A stretch of 64,000 bases of DNA from Actinocatenispora sera (lineage in GTDB: Bacteria > Actinomycetota > Actinomycetes > Mycobacteriales > Micromonosporaceae), in the NCBI RefSeq assembly GCF_018324685.1, contig NZ_AP023354.1:868001-932000 (forward strand). Reading direction: 5' to 3'. Positions 52,753 through 63,060 of the stretch are shown here, one piece after another. How positions within the stretch are numbered: position 1 is the first letter of the stretch; the number at the start of each line of letters is the position of its first letter. Under the pieces are notes generated by a model. That model was given only the letters and a program-made list of their open reading frames with translations. It was not told the DNA's origin and ran no database searches. The translations under genes were made by a program, and so were the position numbers.

Positions 52753-53900
52753 GTGACCTCGTTCTGCCCACTATGGACGGTCAGCTCGCCACCTACCGCC
52801 TGCGCGATCCGGTGCGCTGGCCCGCGATCGAGCGACCGGCGACCTCCCGCGTCGCCTACGCGGCGGCACACGTCGTCGCCGATCCGCTGGCGGACAACAC
52901 ACCCGGCGCGGCGGCGGCGGTCGACTGGGACGCGACCATCGCGTACCGCCGGCACCTGTGGTCGCTCGGCCTCGGGGTGGCCGACGCGATGGACACCGCG
53001 CAGCGCGGGATGGGGCTGGACTGGTCCGCCACCCGCGAGCTGATCCGCCGCTCGGCCGACGCCGCCCGCGACGTCGCCGGGCCGGCGGTGCTCGGCTGCG
53101 GCGCCGGTACCGATCACCTCGGCGACGTGACCGCCGTGGACGAGGTGATCGCCGGGTACGAGGAGCAGATCGGCACGGTCGAGGACGCCGGCGCCACGGT
53201 CATCCTGATGTGCAGCCGGCAGCTGGCCCGGCTCGCCCGCGGACCCGAGGACTACGCCCGGGTGTACGGCCGGCTGCTCGACCAGGTGCGCCGGCCGGTG
53301 ATCCTGCACTGGCTGGGTGAGATGTTCGACCCGGCCCTCGCCGGCTACTGGGGATCGACCGACCTCGCGGTGGCGACGAAGAGCTTCCTCGACATCATCT
53401 CGGCCCATTCGTCCACAGTGGACGGTGTCAAGGTCTCGCTGCTGGACGCCGAGCACGAGGTCGCGCTGCGGTCCGCGCTGCCGGCCGGGGTGCGGCTCTA
53501 CACCGGCGACGACTTCAACTACCCGTCGCTGATCGCGTCCGGGTCCGACGCGCTGCTGGGCATCTTCGACGCGATCGCGCCCGCCGCCGCCGCGGCGCTG
53601 CACGCGTTGGACGCCGGCGACCGGGACCGGTACGACGAGATCCTCGCGCCGACCGTCCCGCTGTCGCGGCACGTGTTCGGCACACCGACGTACCACTACA
53701 AGACCGGGATCGTGTTCCTCGCCTGGCTCAACGGCCACCAGGACGCGTTCACGATGGTCGACGGGCGGCAGAGCGCCCGCAGCCTGGTACACCTGGCCGA
53801 GATGTTCCGGCTGGCCGACGCCGCCGGGCTGCTGCGCGACACCGACCTGGCGGTACGCCGGATGCGCGCCCTGCTTGCGGTGCACGGGATCGAGGCCTGA
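52749..53900 (+). CDS. DUF993 (dihydrodipicolinate-synthase-like) protein
   Basis: A 383-residue TIM-barrel protein of DUF993, a family found mostly in actinobacterial sugar gene clusters. Motifs: LWSLGLGVADAMDTAQRGMG, VLGCGAGTDHLGDVTAVDEV, VILHWLGEMFDPALAGYWGS and VDGVKVSLLDAEHEVALRSA with a lysine in the Schiff-base position (VKVS). It may cleave or form a C-C bond in a keto sugar. Its start overlaps the Gfo/Idh stop and its stop overlaps the next start by one base. Confidence 0.9.
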   Translation: MSDLVLPTMDGQLATYRLRDPVRWPAIERPATSRVAYAAAHVVADPLADNTPGAAAAVDWDATIAYRRHLWSLGLGVADAMDTAQRGMGLDWSATRELIRRSADAARDVAGPAVLGCGAGTDHLGDVTAVDEVIAGYEEQIGTVEDAGATVILMCSRQLARLARGPEDYARVYGRLLDQVRRPVILHWLGEMFDPALAGYWGSTDLAVATKSFLDIISAHSSTVDGVKVSLLDAEHEVALRSALPAGVRLYTGDDFNYPSLIASGSDALLGIFDAIAPAAAAALHALDAGDRDRYDEILAPTVPLSRHVFGTPTYHYKTGIVFLAWLNGHQDAFTMVDGRQSARSLVHLAEMFRLADAAGLLRDTDLAVRRMRALLAVHGIEA

Positions 53901-54796
53901 TGGCGGGCGACCGGACCGACCTCGACGTACCGAGCGGGGCGCGGGCGGCCATCGAGACGCCGGCGGCGGGCGACCCCCGGCTCTCCCGGCTGTCGCTGAA
54001 CCAGAAGACCGTCGACCGGCTCGACCTGCCCGCCGCTGTCGACCTGTGCGCCCGGCACGGGATCCCGTCGATCGGGCTGTGGCGGGAGCCGGTCACCGAG
54101 TACGGCGTGGCCGCCGCGGCGAAGCTCGTTCGGGACGCCGGCCTGCGCGTCTCCTCGCTGTGCCGGGGCGGGTTCCTCACGGCCGAGGACCGCGAGGGGT
54201 TCCGCGCGGCGATCCAGGCGAACCAGCGCGCGATCCTCGAGGCCGCCGAGCTCGGCACCGACACGCTGGTGATGGTCGTCGGCGGCCTGCCCGCCGGCTC
54301 GCGCGACCTGCCCGGCGCCCGGGAACGGGTCGCCGACGCCATCGCGGAACTCGCGCCGTTCGCCGCCGGCCACGGCGTTCGCCTGGCCCTGGAGCCGATG
54401 CATCCGATGTTCTGCGCCGACCGCGGCGTTCTGTCCACTGTGGATGAAGCGGTCGCGATGGCCGCACCGCATCCGGCCTCGGCGGTCGGCGTGGTGATCG
54501 ACACGTACCACGTGTGGTGGGATCCGACCGTGGCCGCGGCGATCGGGGCGGCCGGGGCGCGGATCGCGTCGTTCCAGGTGTGCGACTGGATGGTACCGCT
54601 GCCGGCGGACGCGCTGCTCGGCCGCGGGATGATGGGCGACGGGCACATCGACTTCCGGGCGCTGCGCGGCATGGTCGACGGTGCCGGCTACACCGGCGAC
54701 ATCGAGGTGGAGATCTTCAACGCCGACGTCTGGGCCGCCGATCCGGACGCGACCGCGGCGACCGTGAAGCGGCGGTACGTCAGCGAGGTGTGGTAG
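53900..54796 (+). CDS. sugar phosphate isomerase/epimerase (TIM barrel)
   Basis: A 298-residue xylose-isomerase-like barrel. LSLNQKTVDRLDLPAAVDLC begins the barrel; LALEPMHPMFCADRG has the metal Glu/His, VVIDTYHVWWDP the Asp-x-x-His, and GDIEVEIFNADVW the final Glu. ATG 53900 shares its A with the DUF993 stop. It completes the cluster: reverse-strand TIM barrel and LacI, forward-strand Gfo/Idh, DUF993 and this barrel. Confidence 0.92.
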   Translation: MAGDRTDLDVPSGARAAIETPAAGDPRLSRLSLNQKTVDRLDLPAAVDLCARHGIPSIGLWREPVTEYGVAAAAKLVRDAGLRVSSLCRGGFLTAEDREGFRAAIQANQRAILEAAELGTDTLVMVVGGLPAGSRDLPGARERVADAIAELAPFAAGHGVRLALEPMHPMFCADRGVLSTVDEAVAMAAPHPASAVGVVIDTYHVWWDPTVAAAIGAAGARIASFQVCDWMVPLPADALLGRGMMGDGHIDFRALRGMVDGAGYTGDIEVEIFNADVWAADPDATAATVKRRYVSEVW

Positions 54797-54810
54797 CCCG
54801 CCGAAGCAAC

Positions 54811-54841
54811 GCCGGCGGACCGCCACGGGCGGTCCGCCGGC
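54811..54841. terminator. bidirectional terminator
   Basis: A 14-bp perfect stem GCCGGCGGACCGCC / GGCGGTCCGCCGGC with a three-base loop, between the converging TIM-barrel operon and SnoaL gene. Confidence 0.65.
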
Positions 54842-54850
54842 AGCGTCGGT

Positions 54851-55213
54851 TCAGGCCGGGACCTTGTCCAGGAAACCGGCCACCTGGGCGATCCGGCCCT
54901 CCTCGTCGAGCGCCACGACATCGAAACCGACGACGATCGGATCGGTGCCGTCCGGCCCGAGGTGCCAGTGGAACCGGGCCAGGTGGTGGTGGTCGTCGAC
55001 CGGTCCGCCGAGACTGAACCGCAGCCCGGGGAACTGCTGCTGCGCCTCGCCGAGCAGCGCGTCGATGGCGTCCCGCCCGCGGACGTCGGCGAGCGGATCG
55101 GTGTAGCGGGCGTCGGCGGCGAAGACCTCGTCCACCAGGGCGCGGCGGGCGGCCGGGTCGTTCTCGTTCCAGGCGTCGAGGTACCGGGTTGCCAGCGCGG
55201 TGATGTCTGCCAT
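54851..55213 (-). CDS. SnoaL-like/NTF2-fold protein
   Basis: A 120-residue NTF2-fold protein: TRYLDAWNENDPAARRALVD helix pair, ADARYTDPLADVRGRDAI, FHWHLGPDGTDPIVVGFDVV, and ALDEEGRIAQVAGFLDKVPA. The strong AGGAGGAAG before ATG 55213 decides the start. It is a polyketide-cyclase-like or sensor protein of unknown ligand. A weak ECF-like element (ACTGAT-16-CGTCCG, 55252-55279) stands upstream. Confidence 0.8.
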   Translation of the reverse strand: MADITALATRYLDAWNENDPAARRALVDEVFAADARYTDPLADVRGRDAIDALLGEAQQQFPGLRFSLGGPVDDHHHLARFHWHLGPDGTDPIVVGFDVVALDEEGRIAQVAGFLDKVPA

Positions 55214-55403
55214 GACTTCCTCCTGTTGTCGTGTCGGTACGCCCGACGCTACGGACGCCCCGGGGGCCGCCGAATCAGTCACGCATCGGTAATTCACCGG
55301 ACACCGCGATCCGCCATGTCGGCCACGACCGACCCGTCGGGCGCCAAACGCTGCGACCGATTTCCGCCAGCCAGCCGCCGGGGAGTGGCCGCAGACTGAC
55401 GAC

Positions 55404-56081
55404 ATGGAGTACGAGAACAGCCACACGCCGATCGCCCCCAGCATCCTGTACTGGGGCACCCCGGTCGTCCTGCTGTCCACCGAGAACCCCGACGGTACGG
55501 CCAATCTGGCCCCGATGTCGTCGGCGTTCTGGCTCGGCTGGCGCGGCATGCTCGGCCTCGGCGCGGGCTCGCAGACCGCACGCAACCTGCGCCGTACCGG
55601 GGAGTGCGTGCTGAACCTGCCCTCCGACGAGCAGGCCGACGCCGTCGACCGGCTCGCCCTCACCACCGGCAACGCCTGCATGTCGGCGGGTAAGTCGGCG
55701 CGCGGCTACCGGTACCAGCCGGACAAGTTCGGCGTCGCGCAGCTGACGCCGGCACCGTCGGACACCGTTGCGCCGCCGCGGATCGCCGAGTGCCCCGTCG
55801 CCATGGAGGCGACGCTCGCCACGACGCACCCGATCGCGGACGACAACGAGCAGGAGCGCGGCGCGATCGTGGCGTTCGAGGTGGTGGTCCGCCGCGTCTG
55901 GGTGCACGACGAGATCCGCGACACCGAGCGGGCCGACCACGTCGACCCCGATGCCTGGCGGCCGCTGATCATGAGCTTCCAGCAGCTGTACCGGCTGGGC
56001 CCCCGGGCCCGCTCGTCCCGGCTCGCCACCATCCCCGAACAGTCGTACCGGGACAGCGAGTACGTCCCCGTCGCGACTTGA
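55404..56081 (+). CDS. flavin reductase family protein (FMN-binding split barrel)
   Basis: A 225-residue flavin-reductase-like protein. YWGTPVVLLSTENPDGTANL and APMSSAFWLGWRGMLGLGAG are strands of the split barrel; TARNLRRTGECVLNLPSDEQ and HPIADDNEQERGAIVAF follow. It probably reduces FMN with NAD(P)H or uses it on a substrate. Its stop (TGA 56079-56081) lies inside the promoter of the next gene, which overlaps its end. Confidence 0.88.
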   Translation: MEYENSHTPIAPSILYWGTPVVLLSTENPDGTANLAPMSSAFWLGWRGMLGLGAGSQTARNLRRTGECVLNLPSDEQADAVDRLALTTGNACMSAGKSARGYRYQPDKFGVAQLTPAPSDTVAPPRIAECPVAMEATLATTHPIADDNEQERGAIVAFEVVVRRVWVHDEIRDTERADHVDPDAWRPLIMSFQQLYRLGPRARSSRLATIPEQSYRDSEYVPVAT

Positions 56082-56109
56082 CCCTGACCCGCGGGTCAGG
56101 GTCTACGGT
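56078..56109 (+). promoter_or_regulatory. MerR-type promoter with palindromic 20-bp spacer
   Basis: TTGACC (56078-56083) and TACGGT (56104-56109) are separated by 20 bp, and a perfect 24-bp palindrome (left half GACCCTGACCCG, 56080-56103) fills the spacer. An overlong spacer with a central palindrome is the hallmark of MerR-activated promoters. ATG 56116 follows the -10 by six bases, so the mRNA should be leaderless. Confidence 0.75.
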
Positions 56110-56115
56110 CGCGCC

Positions 56116-56931
56116 ATGGCACCGAACTTCCCGGCAGCGGGCGCCCGGCGGGCGAACCACGAGGCGGCTTCCACCAGCGGATCGTCGACCGGCAAGGCGG
56201 TGGTCGTCACCGGCGGCGGCACCGGCATCGGGCGGGCCACGGCCCGGCTGTTCGCGGCCGAGGGCGCCGACGTGCTGATCACCGGCCGCACCGAGCGGAC
56301 CCTGGCCGAGACGGCGGACGGCGTGAACGGCGTGCGTACCGTCGTCGCCGACGTGGCCGCGCCGGACGGGCCGGCGAAGATCGTCAGCGCCGCGATCGAG
56401 GCGATGGGACGCATCGACGTCCTCGTCAACAACGCCGCGATCATCCGGCCGGCGCGGCTCGGTGCGATCGACCGGTCCACCGCCGAGACCGAGCTGGGTA
56501 CCAACCTGCTCGGTCCGGTGTTCCTGACCCAGGAGGCGCTCCCGCACCTGTCCCCGGGCGCGGTCGTCGTCAACGTCACGTCGAACGGCCCGCACCACGG
56601 CTGGCCGGGCAACTCGATGTACGGCTCGACCAAGGTGGCGCTCGACTTCCTCACCTACACCTGGGCGGCCGAACTCGCCGAGCGGGGCATCCGGGTGGTG
56701 TCGGTCGCGCCGGGCATCACCGCCACGCCGGTACTGGCGCACGCCGGGTTCAGCGCCGACCGTATCGCCACCGAGACTCCCCGCGCGATCGAACGCATCC
56801 CGCTCGGCCGGATCGCGGACCCGGCCGAGATAGCCTGGTGGATCGTGGCGATGACCCGGCCGGAGGCGAGCTACGTGACCGGCCAGGTGCTGCGCGTCGA
56901 CGGTGGTCTCAACCACGCCGGCACGATCTGA
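56116..56931 (+). CDS. SDR oxidoreductase controlled by a MerR-type promoter
   Basis: A 271-residue SDR: TGGGTGIGRATARLF, VLVNNAAIIRPAR, catalytic Ser (VVNVTSNGPHHG) and YGSTK. A 22-residue Ala/Ser-rich N-terminus precedes the Rossmann fold. MerR promoter spacing places the transcript start at or next to ATG 56116. The merR gene follows 31 bp later, so the SDR and merR form an operon activated by MerR. Confidence 0.9.
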   Translation: MAPNFPAAGARRANHEAASTSGSSTGKAVVVTGGGTGIGRATARLFAAEGADVLITGRTERTLAETADGVNGVRTVVADVAAPDGPAKIVSAAIEAMGRIDVLVNNAAIIRPARLGAIDRSTAETELGTNLLGPVFLTQEALPHLSPGAVVVNVTSNGPHHGWPGNSMYGSTKVALDFLTYTWAAELAERGIRVVSVAPGITATPVLAHAGFSADRIATETPRAIERIPLGRIADPAEIAWWIVAMTRPEASYVTGQVLRVDGGLNHAGTI

Positions 56932-56962
56932 CGGCCGCGCGGGCGGCAAGGGAGGGGTCCGG

Positions 56963-57322
56963 GTGCGCATCGGCGAGCTGGCCCGGCGGACCGGCGCCAC
57001 CCGGCGCGCGCTGCGGCTGTACGAGTCGCACGGGCTGCTGACGGCCGAGCGGGCGGCCAACGGCTACCGGCACTACGACGAGGCCGCGGCCCGGCAGGTG
57101 GCGAACATCCGGCGACTGCAGACGGTCGGCTTCACGCTGGCCGAGATCGCCGACTTCCACCCCTGCCTGGGCGGCGAGCTGACCGCGGTGTGCCCGGCCA
57201 GCACCCGCACGATCGCCCGCAAGCTCGCCGCGGTACAGGAGGAGCTGGACGCGCTGACCGTGTTGCGGGACCGGCTTGCCGACCTGCTCGACCACGCCGC
57301 CGAGCCCGCCGGGTCCCGCTGA
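56963..57322 (+). CDS. MerR-family transcriptional regulator
   Basis: A 119-residue MerR protein. HTH: MRIGELARRTGATRRALRLY with wing TAERAANGYRHYDEAAA; then IRRLQTVGFTLAEIADFHPC and a long dimerisation helix. Cys residues in DFHPCLGGELTAVCPASTRT occur at the metal/redox-sensor position of SoxR/CueR-like proteins (Cys-x10-Cys), so a metal or thiol signal is possible. AAGGGAGGGG precedes GTG 56963. It should bind the palindrome at 56080-56103. Confidence 0.93.
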   Translation: MRIGELARRTGATRRALRLYESHGLLTAERAANGYRHYDEAAARQVANIRRLQTVGFTLAEIADFHPCLGGELTAVCPASTRTIARKLAAVQEELDALTVLRDRLADLLDHAAEPAGSR

Positions 57323-57340
57323 CCGCGCGGGGCCGACCGG

Positions 57341-58354
<1,014 letters not shown>

Positions 58355-58411
58355 GCCACCAGGCTAGGGTCTGTTTCGGTCCGGGTGCGGGCCGACCGGG
58401 AGCCCGCCCGC

Positions 58412-59011
58412 TCAGACGTCGACGGAGCGGCGCCCCTCGAACGCGCGCCCCAGCGTGATCTCGTCCGCGTACTCCAGGTCGCCGCCGACCGGCAGCCCGG
58501 ACGCGATGCGCGTCACCGCGATCCCCATCGGCTTCACCAGCAGGGCGAGGTACGTCGCGGTCGCCTCGCCCTCGGTGTTCGGGTCGGTGGCGAGGATCAG
58601 CTCGGTCACCGCGCCCGACTGCAACCGGGTCATCAGCTCCCGGATCCGCAGGTTGTCCGGGCCGACGCCCTCCAGCGGGTTGATCGCCCCGCCGAGCACG
58701 TGGTACCGGCCGCGGAACTCGCCGGTGCGCTCGATCGCGACGACATCCTTGGGCTCCTCCACCACGCACAGCACCTCGTCGGTGCGCCGTGCGTCCCGGC
58801 AGATCCGGCACTCGTCGGCCTCGGCCACGTTGAAGCAGACCCGGCAGAACCGCACCTGGTCCTTGACCCGGGTCAGTGCCGCCGACAGTCGGGTCACGTC
58901 CTCCCGGTCGGCGGCGAGCACGTGGAACGCGATGCGCTGCGCACTCTTCGGACCGACCCCGGGCAACCGGCCGAGTTCGTCGATCAGATCCTGGATGGCG
59001 CCCTCGTACAC
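58412..59011 (-). CDS. recR: recombination protein RecR
   Basis: A 199-residue protein. The N-terminal helix-hairpin-helix contains [20 protein letters not shown]; the zinc finger has Cys in [18 protein letters not shown]; the Toprim domain follows ([40 protein letters not shown]). It acts with RecO and RecF in gap repair. It starts nine bases after the ybaB stop, which is the usual dnaX-ybaB-recR order. Confidence 0.98.
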   Translation of the reverse strand: MYEGAIQDLIDELGRLPGVGPKSAQRIAFHVLAADREDVTRLSAALTRVKDQVRFCRVCFNVAEADECRICRDARRTDEVLCVVEEPKDVVAIERTGEFRGRYHVLGGAINPLEGVGPDNLRIRELMTRLQSGAVTELILATDPNTEGEATATYLALLVKPMGIAVTRIASGLPVGGDLEYADEITLGRAFEGRRSVDV

Positions 59012-59020
59012 CGGGCGGTC

Positions 59021-59365
59021 CTAGAAGCCCAGACCGGGCATGCCGCCGGCCATCCCGCCGAGGCCACCCGCGATCGGGCCCATCTTCTCCTGCTGCACCT
59101 TGCGCGCCTCCTCGGTGGCGCTGCGCACCGCCGCGACGATCAGGTCCTGCAGGGTCTCGATGTCGTCCGGGTCGACCACCTTCGGGTCGATCTCGATGCT
59201 GCGCAACTCGGCGCTTCCGGTCACCGTCGCGGTCACCAGCCCGCCGCCGGCGGCACCCTTGACCTCGGTGTCCGCCAGTTCTTCCTGTGCCGAAGCCAGC
59301 TGCTCCTGCATCTTTTGTGCCTGCTTGAGCAGTTGCTGAAGGTTCGGCTGCCCGCCACCCGGCAT
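59021..59365 (-). CDS. ybaB: YbaB/EbfC nucleoid-associated protein
   Basis: A 114-residue YbaB-family protein: [20 protein letters not shown] coiled-coil start, [20 protein letters not shown] core and [20 protein letters not shown] tail with Gly/Met-rich C-terminus ([11 protein letters not shown]). It is a DNA-binding dimer. GTG 59368 is an alternative start; ATG 59365 has GAGGAG eight bases upstream. It sits between dnaX and recR. Confidence 0.95.
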   Translation of the reverse strand: MPGGGQPNLQQLLKQAQKMQEQLASAQEELADTEVKGAAGGGLVTATVTGSAELRSIEIDPKVVDPDDIETLQDLIVAAVRSATEEARKVQQEKMGPIAGGLGGMAGGMPGLGF

Positions 59366-59538
59366 CACGGCGACTCCTCGGGGCTCGTCGGCTCTGCGGT
59401 CTGTCCCTGCCGAGCGTAGCCGGCGCAACGCGACACCACCCGCACCGCCCGCTGCCGCCCGCGGACTTCGAGACGCCACCGCGGGTGTGGCACGGAATCC
59501 TGCCTGCCGGTCTGCGGGGGGGCGGGCCACCACCCGTT

Positions 59539-62247
59539 CTAGTCGATCGGCTCTGCCCCGAGCTTCTGTACCAGCAGCGAGACCGCCCGGTCCTCGACGC
59601 TGACCGGCTTGGGCGCGGTGGCCGGGTCGAACGGCTCGTCGGTCGGCTCGTCGCCGGGCGCGAACCCGTCCAGCGCCGGCGCCGTGCCCGGACCGGTCGG
59701 CCGAACAGGCGCCGTGGCCACCGCGGTCGCCGCGCCGCCGGTCGGGGCCGTGCCGCCCATGCTGACCGGTACCGGGTCGTCCGGCGAGAAGTCGGTGGGC
59801 CCGTCGGGCAGCCAGTCCGGTGCGCCGGCCGGCCGCGGCATCGTCGCCACCGCGCCGCCCGGCTGCGCGCCGCCGTTCCCGGGCGCGAACCCGCTCGGCG
59901 CCGATCCGGCACCGGCAGCGTTCGACACCGGCGCGCTCCCGGCGACCGCCTGAGCGCCACCGAACCCGGCCGGGGCCGCTCCCGCCGACCCGGTCGGGGC
60001 CGGGCCACCCGGCACGGGACCGGGCGGCACGGGGCCCGCCGATGCGGCACCGGTCGGCCCGGAGCCGTTCGCCGGCGGTACGGCAGCGGCGCCGCCGCCT
60101 CCCGCGGGTCCGGCGCCTCCCGCGGGTCCGGCGCCTCCCGCGGGTCCGGCGCCTCCCGCGGGTCCGGCGCCGGTCTCCGGCCGGCCGGGCGTCCCCCCGG
60201 CGGAGCCGCCGGGGCGGGCGATCTCCGGCCAGCCGCCGGCGTCGTCCGCAGGCACCGGCGAACTGGTCGCGGTCGGTGCCGGCGGCGCGGCGGCGGCCGG
60301 CGGGGCGCTGCGCTGCGGCGCCGGTCGGCTCGACGCCGCCGGGTTCGCCTCGCAGCGGATCCGCAGCCGACGGTGCAGTACAGCGTGCACCGCATCCTGG
60401 ATCACCGACGCCAGGTTGTCGTCGTTGAGCCGCGCCGCGGTGCCGGCGTTGCGCGCCTTGAGAACCAGGGTGTCGCCGTCCAACGCGTACGGCCCGGCGT
60501 TCTGGCCGAGGATCGCCCACACCATCTGCCGCCGCCGCTTCACCTCGGCCAGCACCGCACTCCAGTGCGCCTCGACGGTGGCCAGATCCACGTCGCCGGA
60601 CGCGGCGGGGCCCGCGGGTTCGGTACGGCCCGGCCCGCCCCCGGCCGCCGCCGGCGCGGCAGCCGGCACGGACGGCGCAGCCGGCGTGGACGGAGCAGGT
60701 GGCACGGACGGCCCAGGTGGCGCAGCAGGCGCAGGTGGGGCCGAGGCCGGGTCCGCCGCGGACGTCGACCCGGGCTCGACCGGGGCGGGCGCAGGCACCG
60801 GTGCGGCCGGCGCGGGCACGGCGGGCGCAGGTCCCGCGGCCTGCGCGGGCACCGACGCCGTCGCGGCCGCGGCACCCGCAGTCGGGCTCGGGCCGGACGC
60901 GGCACCCGCAGTCGGGCCGGTGCTCGGGCCGACCGGAGCGCCGGTACTCGGCCCGGACGCGGCACCCGCGCTCGGGCCGGCCGCGGCACCCGCGGTCGGG
61001 TCGGATGGGACGTCGGTGCCCGGGCCGACCGGGGGCGTACCCGGTGCACCCGCGGCCGGCGAGCCGACGATCGGCACCGCACCGCCGGCGGCGATCCGGT
61101 GCTCCAGCGTTTCCAGCCGTTGCAGCAGGTCGGCGGCGCTGTCACCGGCGGGCAGCAGCATCCGGGCGCAGAGGACCTCCAGCACCAGCCGGGGCGAGGT
61201 GGCGCCGCGCATCGAGGCGAGACCCTCGTGCAGGATGTCGGCCATCCGGGACAGCGTCGCCGGACCGAGCCGCTGCGCCTGCGCGACGAGCCGTTCCACC
61301 TCGTCCGGCGGCACCGCGAGCAGGCCCTTGCCGGCGGCGTCCGGCACCTGGTTGAGCACGATCAGATCGCGCAACCGTTCCAGCAGGTCGGAGGCGAACC
61401 GGCGGGGGTCGTGGCCGGCCTCGACGACCCGGTCGACCGCGCCGAACAGCCCGGCGCCGTCGGAGCCGGCGAGCGCGTCGACGGCGGCGTCGATCAGCTC
61501 CACGTCGGTCACGCCCAGCAGCGCGACCGCGCGCGGGTAGCTCACCCCGGACTCGTCGGCGCCGGCGAGCAACTGGTCCATGATCGACTGGGCGTCCCGC
61601 ACCGAGCCGCCGCCCGCCCGTACGACCAGCGGAAACACCGCCGGATCGACCTTGACGCCCTCCTTGGCGCAGAGCCACTCCAGGTGTTCGCGCATCACCC
61701 CGGGCGGCACCAGCCGGAACGGGTAGTGGTGAGTCCGCGACCTGATCGTGCCGAGCACCTTGTCCGGCTCGGTGGTCGCGAACACGAACATGACGTACTC
61801 GGGCGGTTCCTCGACCAGCTTGAGCAGCGCGTTGAACCCGGCCGACGAGACCATGTGCGCCTCGTCGATCACGTACACCTTGTAGCGGCTGTTGACCGGG
61901 GCGAAGAACGCCTTCTCGCGCAGCTCGCGGGCGTCGTCGACGCCGCCGTGGCTGGCCGCGTCGATCTCGATCACGTCGATCGAACCCGGCCCGTCGGGCG
62001 CGAGCGCCCGGCACGAGTCGCACTCGCCGCACGGCTCCGGCGTCGGCCCCTTCGCGCAGTTCACCGAGCGGGCCAGGATCCGGGCGCTGGACGTCTTGCC
62101 GCAGCCGCGCGGCCCGCTGAACAGGTAGGCGTGGTTGAGCTTGTCGTTGCGCAACGCCGCCATCAGCGGCTCGGTGACCTGCTCCTGGCCGAACACCTCG
62201 GCGAAGGTGCGCGGCCGATATTTCCGGTACAACGCGATGTTCGGCAC
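59539..62247 (-). CDS. dnaX: DNA polymerase III gamma/tau subunit, long Pro/Ala-rich form
   Basis: A 902-residue clamp-loader ATPase. Walker [10 protein letters not shown], zinc module with four Cys in [16 protein letters not shown], Walker [13 protein letters not shown], sensor 1 FATTEPDKV and arginine finger [11 protein letters not shown] are intact, ending at about residue 380. The C-terminal half is very rich in Pro/Ala/Gly and contains four exact 18-bp repeats (60098-60169) encoding GPAGGA, among other tandem sections. GTG 62247 begins [20 protein letters not shown]. It precedes ybaB and recR. Confidence 0.97.
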   Translation of the reverse strand: MPNIALYRKYRPRTFAEVFGQEQVTEPLMAALRNDKLNHAYLFSGPRGCGKTSSARILARSVNCAKGPTPEPCGECDSCRALAPDGPGSIDVIEIDAASHGGVDDARELREKAFFAPVNSRYKVYVIDEAHMVSSAGFNALLKLVEEPPEYVMFVFATTEPDKVLGTIRSRTHHYPFRLVPPGVMREHLEWLCAKEGVKVDPAVFPLVVRAGGGSVRDAQSIMDQLLAGADESGVSYPRAVALLGVTDVELIDAAVDALAGSDGAGLFGAVDRVVEAGHDPRRFASDLLERLRDLIVLNQVPDAAGKGLLAVPPDEVERLVAQAQRLGPATLSRMADILHEGLASMRGATSPRLVLEVLCARMLLPAGDSAADLLQRLETLEHRIAAGGAVPIVGSPAAGAPGTPPVGPGTDVPSDPTAGAAAGPSAGAASGPSTGAPVGPSTGPTAGAASGPSPTAGAAAATASVPAQAAGPAPAVPAPAAPVPAPAPVEPGSTSAADPASAPPAPAAPPGPSVPPAPSTPAAPSVPAAAPAAAGGGPGRTEPAGPAASGDVDLATVEAHWSAVLAEVKRRRQMVWAILGQNAGPYALDGDTLVLKARNAGTAARLNDDNLASVIQDAVHAVLHRRLRIRCEANPAASSRPAPQRSAPPAAAAPPAPTATSSPVPADDAGGWPEIARPGGSAGGTPGRPETGAGPAGGAGPAGGAGPAGGAGPAGGGGAAAVPPANGSGPTGAASAGPVPPGPVPGGPAPTGSAGAAPAGFGGAQAVAGSAPVSNAAGAGSAPSGFAPGNGGAQPGGAVATMPRPAGAPDWLPDGPTDFSPDDPVPVSMGGTAPTGGAATAVATAPVRPTGPGTAPALDGFAPGDEPTDEPFDPATAPKPVSVEDRAVSLLVQKLGAEPID
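60098..60169. repeat. four 18-bp tandem repeats inside dnaX
   Basis: Exact units CCTCCCGCGGGTCCGGCG at 60098, 60116, 60134 and 60152, read on the coding strand as Gly-Pro-Ala-Gly-Gly-Ala. They stay in frame, so they lengthen the linker without disrupting it. Confidence 0.85.
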
Positions 62248-62412
62248 CGGCGTCTCGCCCCCTCTCCGAGACCCACTGCTGGCCCCGGAGCCGAAGTCTA
62301 GGTCAGCCGGCCGACACCATCCGCCCGGCGCGGCCGGGCGGGTGACGGCGGGGTTGCGATGCCCGGCACGGTGGCTCGGCGCGGGCACGTCGGCCGGCCG
62401 GGCGCGGGCACG

Positions 62413-62504
62413 AAAGGGCCCCCGTGCACCCGTGAGAGCTCGCGTACCCTTGCTGCCTTCCGGCCCTGGGGGAGTTGACGAGATGCACGCCGCACGAGGG
62501 GCTG
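62413..62504 (-). ncRNA. ffs: small signal recognition particle RNA
   Basis: The minus strand reads CAGGGCCGGAAGGCAGCAAG followed by GGTAC, the universally conserved apical loop of the bacterial SRP RNA. The 5' GCCCCTCGTGC pairs with 3' GCACGGGGGC to close the stem. A -10 TACAGT (62511-62516 on the plus strand as ACTGTA) fixes the 5' end near 62504. The 3' end is approximate. The RNA is the Ffh partner for membrane-protein targeting; it lies between dnaX and tRNA-Ser as usual. Confidence 0.9.
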
Positions 62505-62605
62505 GCGACTACTGTACAGGGCACCCGGCGGCCGAACCCACCCGCATGCGGCGCTCGGCGGTACCGGCTGGATACCTGCTCGCGCGGGCCGGTATCGTGT
62601 CCCGC

Positions 62606-62693
62606 GGAGGATTCGCCTAGTGGCCTAGGGCGCACGCTTGGAAAGCGTGTTGGGTTCACACCCTCACGAGTTCGAATCTCGTATCCTCCGCCA
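62606..62693 (+). tRNA. tRNA-Ser(GGA)
   Basis: Acceptor GGAGGAT pairs with ATCCTCC (62683-62689); the anticodon stem CACGC/GCGTG flanks loop TTGGAAA with anticodon GGA (62640-62642), reading UCC. A long variable arm (TTGGGTTCACACCCTCAC) marks the serine class, and GTTCGAATC is the T loop. Discriminator G 62690 is followed by encoded CCA. Total 85 nt plus CCA. Confidence 0.97.
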
Positions 62694-62709
62694 GTGCCTC
62701 ACCGGGCAC

Positions 62710-62753
62710 GACGTCGATGGCCCCCGCTGCGAGCAGCGGGGGCCATCGACGTC
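62710..62753. terminator. strong hairpin downstream of tRNA-Ser
   Basis: A perfect 21-bp inverted repeat (arms 62710-62730 and 62733-62753, beginning GACGTCGATGGCCCCCGC) separated by two bases, 17 bp after the tRNA 3' end. It terminates tRNA transcription and the facing recombinase remnant. Confidence 0.75.
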
Positions 62754-62772
62754 CGTAGTCTCATCTACAGTC

Positions 62773-63060
62773 TCAACGGGGCCCGGCGGAATTCCCGGGA
62801 GTCCCCTCTCCGCCCTCCTTGGCCACTACCCAGATGGGGCCGCCGACGCGCTGCGCCACGTCCCGGAGGGTGCCGGCGGTCACGTGCTGGTAGCGGGCCG
62901 CCATGGCGGTCGACGACCACCCCATGATCTGCATCACCACGCGCTCCGGTACGCCGAGGGTGAGCAGGACCGTGGCGGCGGTGTGGCGTCCGTCGCGGAC
63001 CGTGGCACTGGCGAGCAGGCCCTTCCACGGGTCGTAGTCGGGTCGGCGCGCCCCCGACTT
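62773..63060 (-). pseudogene. tyrosine recombinase C-terminal fragment beside tRNA-Ser
   Basis: The minus strand reads VRDGRHTAATVLLTLGVPER and then VVMQIMGWSSTAMAARYQHV, the conserved Arg-His-x-x, His/Trp and Tyr nucleophile end of phage-type integrases. Only about 95 codons remain and they join directly to the 3' end of the MarR gene, whose TGA (63060-63062) forms an upstream stop in this frame. The normal Arg-containing arm before RHTAA is shortened. It is a decayed integrase of an element once inserted at the tRNA-Ser 3' end. Confidence 0.8.
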
